Origin: Dendrocalamus latiflorus
Taxonomy: Eukaryota; Streptophyta; Magnoliopsida; Poales; Poaceae
DNA length: 64,000 nt
Direction of reading: 5' to 3'
Assembly: GCA_017311315.1 (NCBI GenBank)
Contig: CM029669.1
Location: 21,401,683 to 21,465,682, forward strand
Both the position numbers and the translations under genes were made by a program. How positions within the stretch are numbered: position 1 is the stretch's first letter; each line of letters opens with the position of its first letter. A model generated the notes under the pieces. That model was not told the origin of the DNA. It worked only from the letters and a program-made list of their open reading frames with translations, and searched no databases. Below, in pieces: positions 1 to 12,399 of the stretch.

Positions 1-2146
1 GATCTTGGAGCAGCAGAAAATGCTTTTGGAGTTGCAGCAGCAAATGGCAAATTCTCAGTCAACTCCTCAGCAATGTGCACAAGGAACTAACCAAGCTGTT
101 GGTATACATAACAGTAACACTATCCAGTACCCAACACAACAAAAGGCTCAACCTCACCAACCAGTTCAAGATTTGCCTGGGAATGCTATTCCCATTGCAA
201 AATCAGGCATTATTACCTCCATGGGTGCTAGCTCTTTGCATGCGGCTGGTGGAATGCAATCATTGAAGACAGATGCTGTTCCCTCTTCGTCAACATCACC
301 ATCCACTAACAGTAATCCTGTTCTTTTGCAGTCCATCCCAAGTAGCTCCAAGAACCAAAGTTTCCCTACTGCAGCAAAAACATCTCAATCATGTGTTGTG
401 TTGGGCCCTACAATTGAACAAGACTTGAAGCCTTATCAGAGTGTTAAGCCAACAGTGATGATTCCCAAGATGGCTGAACAAAGGCCAGCTACCGGACAGG
501 ACTACATAAACAATAACCCTCAGATGGATTACTTGGACACATCCTCTTCAGCTACTTCAGTTTGCCTTTCTCAGGCTGATGGATCATTGCAACAAAACTT
601 TCCACCTTCATCCTTCAATCACCATCAGCTGTTGAGAGACACAGTTCCAGATAGTGAGTTTGAGGTTACAGATCCAAGAAATAACCTTCTATTTGGCGTG
701 AACATTGATGGTCAACTGGGCCTACCACTTAACGCTGATGCCTTGCTTGCAAATAACATTGAAACCGAGAAATACATGGATCAGATGCCAGGAAATGGCA
801 TTTCTAACTACATTTTGTCAAAGGGTTCTCAACAAGAGTTATCATCTTCAATGATTTCACATTCATTTGGAGTTGCTGATATGGCATTCAATTCTATAGA
901 TTCTGCAATCAATGATACCCCATTCTTAAAAAGAAATTCCCGTGCTTCAGCTGCTGCACATCAACGCATGCGAACCTTCACCAAGGTTTGTCATTTCATA
1001 CCAGTAATCGAGTATTTATCAAGTTAGTTTGTACTTCATAGTATGCCACTGAAATACTTTTAATATGGAGAACAAATGGACTATTTCACCTTTCAGAAAA
1101 TAATTACACAATTATCTCTATATTTCTCCATGCCTATTTAGAGTTCGCTAAACCTAATTTCCATGCAAAATGATGACCTGAGAAATGTATATGCTTATTT
1201 CACTATAGGCTAGAACATAGGAGCCAAAAGTCACCAGTAGTTTACCAGAGATTAGCCTTAGGCTCTTAAACCAATTTGCTTTTGTGTTGTCTTGTTCTAG
1301 CATATTGTACATTTGAGCACACAGCTCACTCTTGCGGTGAGCACTTTACTGACCAAAGTATTTATGTACAGGTGCACAAGCGTGGCGCTGTTGGAAGATC
1401 TATCGACATCAACCGATATTCTGGATATGATGAACTGAAACATGACATTGCCCGGATGTTTGGTATTGAGGGGCAGCTCGGTGATCAAAACAGAGTTGGC
1501 TGGAAACTAGTATATGAAGATCACGAGAAGGATGTTCTACTAGTTGGTGATGACCCATGGGAGTAAGTCAAACTCCATAAACTCGTTTTTTATTTGCCCA
1601 TGCAAAACTAACTAGCATGGTTTTCTGGAAATGTGAAAAGACTACTGAAAGATAAAATTGATGGGTGACATTAGGTAATTTGAGTGAACATGAACTTGGG
1701 GAGATTTCGCTTGATGCTTCATTCATTGGTTGCCAAGTTAGTTTGATGAGTAGAATCAAAGTTTTGGGATATTTTCTATCTTTAACTGAATATTTACCTG
1801 TCAAAAAAATGTGGAGAAACTCTAAAATCAACTCTTTTAACTGCATAACTTAATTTAGTTCATTCTTCTGCACTGATTTCACCTGATGGACAAATATAAT
1901 GAGACCACATTCTCTTGATGTCTTCAATTCTTCATGCTTATTCATTTACTCTCCTAGTATAGCTATTTGTGCCAATGAATTTGTACGTGTAGGGATTTTG
2001 TGAATTGCGTACGGTGCATCAGGATTCTTTCTCCACAGGAAGAAATGCAAATGAGATTAGTTGGTGACTTTGGGGACAGCTTTCTACCCAACCAAGCGTG
2101 CAGCAGCTCAGATGGGGGTCACCCCTGGAGGGTTACTGGTGACTAG
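1..2146 (+). CDS. ARF5: Auxin response factor, MONOPTEROS/ARF5 clade (3' part)
   Basis: Only the 3' end of the gene is present. Coding exons are <1-985, 1372-1562 and 1993-2146 (stop TAG 2144-2146), all with GT-AG borders; the second intron splits a GAG codon. The first exon encodes the Gln/Ser-rich middle region typical of activating ARFs, with the conserved DPRNNLLFGVNIDG segment, and ends RMRTFTK. The next two exons encode the C-terminal PB1 (domain III/IV) interaction module: KRGAVGRSIDI supplies the basic face and DHEKDVLLVGDDPWE the acidic OPCA-type face, followed by FVNCVRCIRILSPQE. ARFs are nuclear transcription factors that bind auxin-response elements and pair through PB1 with Aux/IAA repressors. 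The CVRCIRILSP signature and the SGYDEL stretch favour the ARF5 clade (rice ARF11) over ARF7/19, which usually have CVQSIKILS. The B3 DNA-binding domain lies outside the window. Family is certain; clade is likely. Confidence 0.88.
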
Positions 2147-2899
2147 AAAATTATCAAACATGATTACCTGTTTATAGGACCAACTTAGTTGCTGGTGCCG
2201 CGAGACGACAATTTTATCTGTCAGTCTCATGATAAATGCGAACTGCGAAGGATGATAAGTGACGGTAATTTAGGCTCTGAATTTCCGAGCTTAAGAGTAA
2301 ATTTATTGACGCAGCAGTTCATGACAACATGAACATAAAGAGGAAGATTGTAGTGCAGTGGATGCTCCTCCAGAATGTGTACTGCATAGTTCGAGCTCTT
2401 GTCTCTGTTGTAGTCTTGTAGATGTGTTATTATCTTATGTTTTGACGGCCTTACGATCTACACATATAGTCACCCATATAATTCTAGTACCATGTACATG
2501 TTTTTGTTGTAAGTTGTAACACGGAGGTTGTCAGATATCACTACGTGTAATTTGCAAAATATCTAAATGAAGAAGAAATCATTTCACGTATGTTTCCTTG
2601 TTCATGAATCCTGTGTGCCCTGTGATTGATCTGCATACTGGTCCCTTCTGTTGTTTGTTTCCTTCAAAATTTACTGGTCTACCATACCACCATGTAATTT
2701 TTTAGTCTATATTAACGTTTAAGGCAGTATTTTTTTTTTTGCAGTAACAGAAACTTTCTCATTTGTTTAATACAAATTAAACACACCCACGATATATGAT
2801 TTACACCTTGTCACTACAAATTTTAGCAAAATAAAACAGGGATAAAATCAGGCGAGATTTGAGAGAAATTTGATCATTTACCCTAAAATTATAGTGGTG
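2147..2899. other. ARF 3' UTR and flanking spacer
   Basis: AT-rich sequence directly after the ARF stop codon. The first few hundred bases are probably 3' UTR, but I see no decisive polyadenylation site. A run of T (about 2731-2743) and other low-complexity DNA follow. No coding potential is visible on either strand. Confidence 0.5.
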
Positions 2900-4586
2900 T
2901 GAGACTATATGGAGGTCACTCCATAGTTGTGATGTAATTAACTTTTGGATTAGAGTATGTGTGAAGATTGAGTTTGGTTTTGAGGAGTTTTGCAAAAAAT
3001 CGCTTCTGGGTCTGTCAACTTTGTGGTCAGTCAATTCAATCGGTTGTGTTCGCTATTTTCAACTGTGTGGTCGGATGGTCCGATCGGCAAAACTACCACG
3101 CGGTGGTCGAAAGTTTCAGTGCTGAACGATTATGTATGATCAATAGTTGTATCTTGATAATCGATGATCGTAGCGCGCTGCTTGATCGTGATCGGTAGTC
3201 GTAAACCGTAGTAATCGGTTGTGGAAGTCGTAGCCTGTGTGATCGATAGTCATAGCCAATGTAAGCGATAGTCGTAGCGATCTGTGTGGTAGTCGTAGCC
3301 TGTGTGTTCGATGGTTGTAGCGTCTGTTATGTGGTCGTAGGCTGCTGGCCAAAACTCGTAGGCTTTGAGTACCTCATCCCCTGAGCATTCGAGTACTCGT
3401 AAGTCGTATCAGACTAGTCGGTGAGCTGAGGTTGTTCACTAGAATATTGGTGTTCTGATTAGGGTTGACTAAGATGTTTGTTGCTAATGTGCATATGAGT
3501 TTATTACTTGGTTCTAGGATTAGAATCAGTAATTTGGGTGCACATATTTTAATTGTGTAAATTGATGATCCTTATGTATTATGCAGTGTTACGTGTTGGT
3601 TTGCATGCTGGTGTTGGTTGCAGGACTTCGGAGCTAGGTCATGGTGGGGCGTGAAAAGACCGAGACTAGGCATAGGGAGGTGTTGAGGTCCAGAACGGTC
3701 AGGAAGATGCCGAAGATGATTGAGACTTGCGGGGTGATTGCAATCTGGGACGATGAGGAACCGAAGTGAAAGCTACCGGTGGTGGACACGACGGGCAACG
3801 ACAAGGTGGACCGGGACTATGCTCAGGGAGGAGTCAAGGTCCAGATAGTTGAGGAAGCCGGGTGCCGTCATACGCGAGGATAAGCACGTGGTGTGCCAAG
3901 TGACTTGGGTTGTTTGCAAGCGAGGACGGTTCGGTGGGATCCAAACGCGTGAGAGGCTTGATGACAAATCATTAAGGTCACATGAAAGATAGCGAAATAT
4001 TGGCGAAGCTTCGTGGCAAAGGAAGGGGAAATCTTCGAGGAAGGCGGTAGAGGGGCATGTTGGTAAATTGCCTAATATCGAGAAAAGTGATGGTGTGTGA
4101 AACCACGACATTAGCCTAAGTGGTTTAGGTCTTGTATGCACTAAAAATTTGAAGTGCATCAAAGTTGGTTCACTAATAGGTTAATAGTGTAAGCCGCTTT
4201 GAGAAGCGTGCATGAGTAAAATCCAATGTTAAGTGGGGTTAACGGGTTATCCCCAATTTGGCCTAATGGAAGGATCCATTCGGTCTTGGGTTCATTAGTG
4301 AGCCTATAAAAGGGGAGGAGAGACAAGAGTTAGGGTTTAAGAAGGTTGGCTAAGCCTTGTGGTGGCTAGCTCCTCCTCCCTCCCATGAGAGTTAGGTTAG
4401 AGAGTGGGTGTGGGCTCTAGGATTAGACTTTGTCCTCCCGAGGGGAGTGGCTATAAAACCAATCATCTCAAGTGAGCAATACATCAATCTTCGATCTACC
4501 ATTTGTGTATCTTCTGTCTGATTGAGTTTGCTCTGTTTTGGGTTTGGTTTTTCCTCTGTTCCTTTCAGCTCTGTGTTCTTCAGTTG
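2900..4586 (+). mobile_element. Diverged Sirevirus-related LTR, 5' part, interrupted
   Basis: The start (TGAGACTATATGG, then GGTCACTCCATAGTTGTGAT) aligns by eye with the first bases of the complete Sirevirus LTR at 17569 (TGAGAGACCATG, GGCACTCCATGGTTGTGAT). Both continue into a GAAGATTGAGTTT stretch and a region rich in GGTCGTAG/AGTCGTAG motifs. A TATA box (CTATAAAAGG, about 4304) matches the position of the box in the complete LTR. The fragment ends at 4586 where another LTR element is inserted. Heavy divergence indicates an old copy. Confidence 0.6.
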
Positions 4587-6127
4587 TGTAACATCCCAAA
4601 AATTTAAAATTGAAAAATATGAAGCTTTTGAATTAATTATGCAAAGTATTTTCTTGAAACTTGGATTTTTAAGGTGCTTCTTGAATTTTGGTTAAGGATC
4701 CAAAAATTGAAGAAGGTTTCAAAAAAAAACTAGAATTAAGAATGCCATAAAAGAAAAATATGGAAGTAAAAGAAATATATACTTTTGAATTCAAAACTGA
4801 AAAGACAATCCAACATAAGGAGGGAGAAATTTAAATTAAAGTATAAAAATTTTATATTGAAAATAGTACTATAAAAGGGCAACAAAAATAAATAAATAAA
4901 ACATATACAATATATAAACAAAAGGCCTAGCAAAAATAAGTAAAAACATAAAAAAAATATGTGTACAAAAATAGCCCTAAAGGAAATATACATACACAAA
5001 TATACAATTAAATAGGAACAAACAAACAAATAAATATATATAAATATGTACATACACAGATATATACACATATATAAAAAAAGAAAAAAAAGAAAAAGGA
5101 GAGGTCAGGCCGGCCCAACCTCATTCCCCGCCGGCCCAATCCTCCTCTACCCTCTAACGCCGCCATGCGGGCCTCGCCCCTCCCCTCTCTGGCCAGCGGG
5201 CCCACGCTTTGGTGGTCGAGCCTGCCCAACTCCCCCGTACCCCCCGTCTTCCTCCCCTGCTCTCGCTCGCTTCCTTCCCCAGGCCGCAGCTCACCTCATC
5301 TTTGCTTCATGGCCGCAGCCCACCCGACGTCCCGGCCCGCCTCCGCGCCAACATCTAGGACCATCGGTCGCCGACGCCTTCGGACCAGCAGTCGTCGCGC
5401 TTCCGACCGCGCCAACCTGGCCACCGCTGCCCCGGCAGCTTTTTCCTCCGCTCCATCACATCACGCGCGGCGCCATCTCCCTGCTCGCTCGCTCTGTCGT
5501 GTCACGCAACGCGCAGCGCAAAGGCTGCCGCCCTGCCTTGAGTAGTCGAACTCGAATCCACCGGGAATTCGCGCAGTAGCTGCCCTATTACCTCCGCCTG
5601 ACGCCGATGTGACCACACGCCTGCTCCACTCGATGTCGGCCCCTTCCCGCCGCCTATAAGGTCCAAGCGATCTTTCCCCCGCTTCGCCGCCCTCCTCTCC
5701 GCCTCCCACTGCAAACAATTGCATTTCCGTGCTCAATCGGCTCACCGGCGCCACCTTCTTCCTCACGGCCGCCCGCCCAGCACGCCACCGCGCCAAGCCG
5801 CCACCGCTCGATTCATTCGTCCCGGGGCCTCCTCAGGGCACGGCAAAGCCGACGCCACCCTCCTCCGAGCTCCCCGACGCCTCTCTGTCGCCGGCGCCGA
5901 GCTCCTCCTCAGCCCGCCACCGCCGCACGCCGCCGGCCCGCTCCGAGGCTCCTCGGACCCCGCCGACCCTTGCACTAGCATCCCCAGCACGCGAGCAACC
6001 CGTTTTCGCCGTCACCCACTCGTCTCCGGCCACCCCTCGCCGGCGCCACCGTCGGCCGAACCCGCCCTCGAGCTCCCTTGCCTCAGATGCACCTCGGCTT
6101 AAATGCCTCCGCTGCCTTCACCAGTCA

Positions 6128-6196
6128 GGTAACACCCCTGAGACCGAGTGGCTAGCTGCGTGCGCTTTCGGTTTGGAGACCCGAGTTTGATCCCTC
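6128..6196 (+). other. tRNA-like (SINE-type) fragment
   Basis: The segment resembles the tRNA-derived head of a SINE: GAGTGGCTAGCTGCG is A-box-like, and GAGACCCGAGTTTGATCCC is B-box-like (compare GGTTCGANNCC) about 40 bp later. No cloverleaf can be closed, so it is not a tRNA gene. It lies inside the 4587-9889 element, just after its GC-rich block. Confidence 0.3.
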
Positions 6197-9144
6197 CGGC
6201 CACAAGAATAGAGATAGGTTTTTAGGAAATTTTTGCTGACGGCTCCAGTGCATTACAAACCAGAGAAAAATCCAAAATAATTAACAAAGATGCTAAAGAT
6301 TTCATAAGGAATAAATAGGCTTATTTAGGGTTCAGGCATGGGTTATTGATGCTAATGATAATTAGTTAATGGGTAATGACTACCATAAATGCTAACACTG
6401 GTTTATTAATTAAGACTTTAAATTAGCATAACTTATTCATCTTAACTCCAAATTGAATGAGACAAATTTTTAAATTCCTCTAAATTCAAGATATATCCAA
6501 TGGAACTAAAACCAGGAATTTTAGAGCTCATTTGAAATTTTGGTGAAAATTATGGGCAATTTGGGAGTAATCTAGGGAATGTAGTAAATTAAAATTAAGA
6601 GATAAAATAATGTTACTTAATATTTAATTATTTACTGTATTAACCACTAATATAGCCTAAGTAGTTAATTGAGGTCATAGTTAGGTAATGAGATGTAGTG
6701 ACTTTGGTTAAATATCCACATGCAATAAAGCTTACCTTTCTTTATAACATAAACGTATATGCCCTGACATTTGTTAGACCACCATGAAATAAACCTTAGT
6801 GGCAAATTTTACTACATAGCAAATATTGAAAGGTGACCCTGTAAAGCAAGTTTTGCTCGGATAAACAATTTTAAGTTAAAATCTACAGTCAAGCCTAGCA
6901 ATAGCCGAAGTATAGACAAAATGGAAATGTGCCATTAATTAAATCTTAACTTTAAGGTTGTTGAGCATGATTAAATGTAGCAAGCTAGGACCCAAACCAA
7001 TGGATCCTAATTCAAAATAAGTTATGCCTAGTAATAACTAAGTCTACATAAAATGTCGCACCACAAAATGCTGTCAACCCGGATTCTAACATTAAATTCG
7101 GTAAGCTAAAAATTGTATATATATCACTTCTATATAGCATATGCCCAGAATATTAGCGCTCGACAAAATAATGCTCCGCTAATCCTGCACACTGATTCAT
7201 AGGTCTAACCTAGCTCAGGGAACTTCCTTAATAAATACAAAAATAATAAAAGATATTATTAATAAAAAGATTAAGTTATCATATCCTACCACCAACCATG
7301 CCTCAAATCACCCAAAATACCCATTGAACCATAATAAAACTAAATTGAGTTTATTCGGATTTATTTGGATCTTTTGAGTCATTTGCTTTTATTTGGATTC
7401 AGTCGTTTGCCGCATAATTAGAAACTGGAGTCCGGAAGATTTATGGGAATCAAGTAAGACCCAGATCCAGATAAAGGCGAAGACCAGAAATTCAAGCCCA
7501 TCACATTAGAAGGATTTGTGTGAGCTCAAGACCGCGGTAAACCGCGCCAGGCGAGTCAATACTTTGATCATGTTGAACCTACGTTTTCTGCAAATTATTT
7601 TTGTTTAAATTATCAAATTGCATGCTGTTATTTTATATGCAAATACATGTTTAATTTAAGATTCTAGTTATATGCCCATTGTTTGCCTTGAATAATATTA
7701 CACCTCCTTTGGAATATCTGAATGTGTGAACCTTGTCGCCCTAGCAAAATTATAACAATAATCCTTCGAAAATAAGTCCCTAATTATACGCCATGCTTAG
7801 TACTGCATAGATACTCAGGGGCGCTGAAATGCCCCAAGCCTCATTATCATTTTTAATCATGAGAAACTGGTTTGGACAGTTATGGTTGGAATGACTGGTA
7901 TATTTTGACATGATTATTTTATGCTCCCAAAAATCCCAACTTGCTTAAATATCTGAGCGGATGGTTTGGGGGCTGGTATGTGGTGCAGTGAAAGCACAAA
8001 ATTGTGGAGTGTGGTAGAACCGCTCAGGTACTCCTAAGGACCGAATCTTGTCATGACCTCCTCTTTAAAACAGTGCAACCACAAGTCTGCAAAGTGCATC
8101 TTGGCTAAGTAAATTTATCGAAATTCCCGGACTCATCTCACTGGTAGTGGATAGAAGTGGATACGCAAGGGCAAAAGAAGGCCTAAAGGGACACCGAGTG
8201 GAGGGTGAAGTTTTCCAGTCGTACTAGCGCTGAGGGGAGTGGAGCCCAAATAACGCTAGTAACCGTGGGGAACATCCCGTGCATAGATGGGACCCACCGC
8301 AAGTGGGCAGTTTCCCATAAGGTGAGATGACAAAGGGGACTAGATACTTTGAAAAGTCACTGTGTTGGTCTGCTCAACCACACGAATAAGGAATCGTGTG
8401 GGGCAATGAGTTGATTGTCTCTTGTGGTGAAAGTGTACAAACTCTGCAGAGTCAAAACTATTCGAATAGCCATGCCCACGGTCAAGGGCGGACATGGGAA
8501 CTTAACTAGATATAGTTCAATTTCAAAATGCTTTATGGATGTGTTTGGAAAAGTGAAGGGCAGTGGAAAGCCCTGATTTGAGTTGTCCTGGGCGTCGTCC
8601 CAGTGATAGTGTAAGCGGCTATAACGCTAAATGTCTAGCATATAGTGCAGAGACCATGTAATGGTGGATGGAATCTGAATCGCTATTATTATTGCATTCA
8701 CTTACACATTATGTTTTTGTTCAAAAATTGCTAGGTCTCAGGAAATTTCTATGTATTATATTTCTGAACAATGATAATACATCTCACAAAGTAAAATGTC
8801 AGGAAAAATAGATAGAGTCGTAAGAAAAGTAGATGGTTGATTGAGTTAACCGTATAAAGTAGTTGGTGGATTCATGTCAATCATGAAGGTGAAAATGATA
8901 GTGCGGATTTTGGGAGAAATAAATTGGTGGTGTCTAAATGAATATATTGGCTAGAAAGATGATTTAAATGATTTTCGGAGAAATAGGGAGTGCAAAGGTA
9001 ATTGCTGGATTACAACACTGATAAACAATATAAATTCTTGGAAGATGTTGGCGATAATGGGATTAATAGGATTTGGTCAAATACTAGATGGATGAAATGA
9101 ATTTTTGGGAATTGGGATGAAAAATAACAAATATTGGAGTATAA

Positions 9145-9262
9145 TCTTGACCAATGATATTCTTGGTGGATGTATACTAGCGAGTTGTAGAGTTGATCAC
9201 TGATATTCTTGGTGGATATATAATAGTAAATCATAGACTTGATCGCTGATATACTTGGTGGA
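9145..9262 (+). repeat. Short tandem repeat, about 46-bp period, three copies
   Basis: Three degenerate copies built around TTGATCACTGATATTCTTGG start near 9145, 9192 and 9238. They lie inside the 5.3-kb LTR-type element. Confidence 0.7.
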
Positions 9263-9889
9263 CTAGTTAGAGGTAGATAATGGCAAATAAGATTGATTAT
9301 CGGAAGAGCAAATCATGGTCTTGGATCAATAACCAAAAGGATTGAATTGTTAGGGAGTCCGGATACAAACGATATCGGTGGATTTGAAAGTAATTATGTT
9401 AGAGAATCATTATAATACTGCAAAAAAGCGATTGTTGGCAAATAAAATAATCCGAGCCTCTCCTTTGATAAGCCATGCATACTATTTATTTGCATTCTGT
9501 GTATTGGCTCGCGGAGCACGGTAGTTAGTGTGCTCACACTCGCTCTCATAACAAATTTCGAAGCAGGAATCAGATCACTACGCTTCAGCAACACTTTTGG
9601 GTTATGATGAAGATGAAGATGAAGTCGTCAAGGGTTAGGTCGCGAACCTCCAGCTGGCTGCCTGTGGGCATGTCCTGAAGATCCCACTTGCGTGCTTCGT
9701 TCTTCCGCTGCTGCAATTTAATGATTTCGGCCTAATCGGCCCATGAGTAAGTCTACTACTATATTTACGCTTCCGCATGATATGTAATTTGATATTCAGA
9801 ACTGTAAACTGTGAGCACTATCTACTGATCCAGGGAATAGTGCGGTGGAATCACAGAGGAATCCGGATTGAAAAATCTGGGTCCTGACA

Positions 9890-10830
9890 GGTTGTTCCTT
9901 TCCCTTCTTAATCTGAGAGGTTGTTCTTATTTGATCTTATTGATGATCTAACTTGCTGGATGTTGTGGGATCACACTGCACACTCAAAGCAATCTTGGCT
10001 ATTCTATTCCCACGGGCATGGTCTGGTTATCTTTTCGATCTCAAGGTTTCAGTTTTGTGCACGCTTTCTCAAATCACAAAAAGGTTTCATATTAGTCATG
10101 GATTTTTCGTTTCAAGATTGGAGCAACCTCTTGAGACCTTAACCAATTTGCGTACAAAGTTTCACGGCCATTTGATCTCTTGATCAAAAGATTTGATGTT
10201 TTTAGATCTTGCGGTCATGCATTGCTCTGTTCTTTCGAATCATTTTCGACCACAATCAAGTTTCAGATCACATCGCATCTGATTTCGACCTTTCGATGAT
10301 TTTAGATCTGGTGGTCGTGTGCCTTCTCTTCTACTTCTAGTCGTTTACGACAATACCTGTTTTCGATCGTTCAATGGTCGTAGAATCGTGTGGTCATGCA
10401 CCTCGACTGCTAATCGAATTGTTTTCGACCGCAGTCGGTTACGAGCGCTCGATGATCTTCGACAACGTCATATGACTGCTTTGTTTTGAGTCCGTTATTT
10501 TCTCTCTCAATCTTTCCTTGATCCAAGAGTATTGATTTGACTTCTTCGATGTTCTTTCTTACTATGACATGTGGGATCGTGCTCAAAGCCTTCTTGGATA
10601 TTCTCTACCCACGAGCAAGATCTGCTCAACGTTTTTAGATCTAGTTTGTGTACGCTGCTTTAATTTGCAAAGGTTTCAAATTTTTCATGAATTTCTCAAT
10701 CCAGGAATGGAATAGTTTCTTGAGACCTTAAGAAACATGCGTACACTGGCTTCACGGCATTGGATCTTTCAATCAAAAGTTGCGTGAATTTTGGATCTTA
10801 CGATCGGGGTGAAAAACCATGTTCCCCTTG
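9890..10830 (+). repeat. Degenerate TE remnant with a 270-bp direct repeat
   Basis: The interrupted LTR remnant seems to resume here. Two diverged copies of a segment about 270 bp long lie about 606 bp apart (from 9965 and 10571). Both contain a GTGGGATC...CTCAAAGC block, a CCCACG..CA block, AAAGGTTTCA, a CTTGAGACCTTAA block and a GGATCTT/TTGATCTCTTGATC block. Between them are several copies of TTTTCGACC/GGTCGT-type motifs like those of the Sirevirus LTRs. No convincing coding sequence. Confidence 0.5.
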
Positions 10831-12144
10831 TTCTTCAATCAAAAGTTGTGTGAATTTTGGATCTTTGTAAGTGTTCTCGTTGGATGGTATTGGAACTATG
10901 TGTGTCTCATTTGGCTCCCCTTCTTTAGAAAATATGGTATTGGATTGTGACCTATTCACATTAGAATAAGTGTAGGGCAGCACTACAGATCTTTCAATAC
11001 AAACATGAGACATACAATTCATTTTCATCATATTCTCCCAGCAAATTGACTTTGTATTCATCATGCTTTCTTTTATACAACAATTTGAAAGGATCTTCAT
11101 CAATAATGCTTTGCTGGACAGTAGATAAATTCACAGGTGTAGTATATCTATCTGAGTAGATAACTAAATCAGAGGAAATTTTAGAGAAGTAAAATCAGAG
11201 GAAATTTTAGAGAAGTAAATTCTTTTTCAACACAAATGGAGCAATGGTTGTGGTGTATGGAAGTAGCCCACAATGCTCCCCTTCTTGAAAGCTTTCCTGT
11301 AACTCACAAATAACACTAGATGAACTAGAAATATTAAGATTAGTGCCATTAGTTTTCTCTGTATGACAGTGTTCCTTCTTCAAAGTTGAATCTTTTAGTT
11401 CTGAAGTTGGTACATGAGATTGTGGTTAATGGTAATTGTGCCATTGCTGTCCCACGATCTATAGAAGATGAGATGCTTCAAAACCTATGTGAGGATGAGA
11501 GCCACATAACCAAATTAAGTGAGCAATAAAAACAGTGAGTTGTATGATTCCACCATATGTGAGGTTGAGAGCATCCAAATTGCGAGTAAGAGAAATATAC
11601 AAAAAGAAAAGAGAGAAGTAGATGATAGAAAAAGTGAGATTATTTTTTATACTAATGACTTACTCTCTACTTCTAGTGTTGTTTCTCACCTTATGCAGGT
11701 TAACATTAAAGAAGAGGAGTTGAATGATCAACAACTGGTACCACTAGAGATAAACGATGAGGAGATAACCACGGTTGAAGATGAAGTACTTGTTTCCTCA
11801 TAGATACATTATGATGATTTTATAACTATAGTACCTACACCGTCTGTGGAGAACAATAAAGGCTATCAAAAGCCAAGGACGGTTTTCTTAAAGAAGGGAA
11901 GGATGATGTAGATACAAACATGCTTAATATTTTCAGTTAAATATATTATTTGACTAGAGGAATTATTAAGCTGCATTAAATATTATCAGGTGAACTCTAA
12001 TTTAATTGGGTCTTTAATTATTATATTTAGAGATACAGAGCTACTACTATATTATGTATTTATATGCAGACCCATACTTGTTCTGTACAAACCTAAAGTG
12101 AAGATGCGCTTATAAGGTCTCATTGATACTAGTATATTGTTCAT
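10831..12144. other. Unassigned AT-rich TE interior
   Basis: AT-rich DNA with only short frames (for example 11519-11803, acidic and Lys-rich). It precedes the gypsy polyprotein tail at 12145 on the same strand and may be internal sequence of that element, but I recognise no domain. Confidence 0.3.
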
Positions 12145-12318
12145 CACTTCAAGTGTACAAGATGATGAGGACATCCCAATTGGACCAATTACACAAGCAC
12201 GAGCTAAAAAGATTAATCAACAAGTGAACTCACTCCTAATTGAATCTGGTTTTAATTTACGAGAGAACTGGATATTACCTCATGCAAATGTAGTGTGCAC
12301 GCTCAGATTTGAATGATG
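12145..12318 (+). pseudogene. Remnant of a gypsy-type polyprotein C-terminus
   Basis: An open frame ending in TGA at 12316-12318 contains GPITQARAKKINQQVNSLL and, further on, ENWILP. This is the characteristic tail of a group of grass Ty3/gypsy polyproteins (GPITRARAKKLQQEV...ENYILP). It is preceded by acidic residues (QDDEDIP), as in that family. Only the last 50 or so codons are recognisable; protease, RT and integrase are absent. A degenerate LTR-like sequence follows. Confidence 0.6.
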
Positions 12319-12399
12319 TGAAACTTTTGGAATTGAAAACATGGAGACAAAGCTAACGGAGAAGAAGTAGATGAAGCCAAGCAAGGGAAGACACGTTCA

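Larger units (their letters stand above)
4587..9889 (+). mobile_element. Long LTR-type insertion, probably a 5.3-kb solo LTR
   Basis: Begins TGTAACATCCCAAAAATTT and ends GGGTCCTGACA, giving TG...CA termini. The flanks are AGTTG on the left and GGTTG on the right, a 4/5 match to a 5-bp target duplication. The layout is AT-rich start, GC-rich promoter-like block at 5100-6100 with a CTATAAGG TATA-like box near 5654, then about 3.7 kb of noncoding DNA. No gag, protease, RT or integrase motif was found, so I read it as one very long LTR rather than a complete element. The LTR at 15012-16573 has matching termini and layout in only 1.6 kb. Long frames in the GC-rich block are compositional. The alternative is a large deletion derivative. 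Confidence 0.55.

Noticed and set aside
4736..5071. 111-aa minus-strand frame rich in Tyr/Ile/Phe
   Set aside because: AT-rich low-complexity LTR sequence; no signal for a real membrane protein.
5046..6190. Overlapping long frames (up to 177 aa) on both strands
   Set aside because: They come from the GC-rich block of an LTR, are low-complexity Pro/Ala/Arg/Ser and match no family.
6128..6196. A functional tRNA gene
   Set aside because: A/B-box-like motifs are present but acceptor and anticodon stems do not form, so only a SINE-like remnant is reported.
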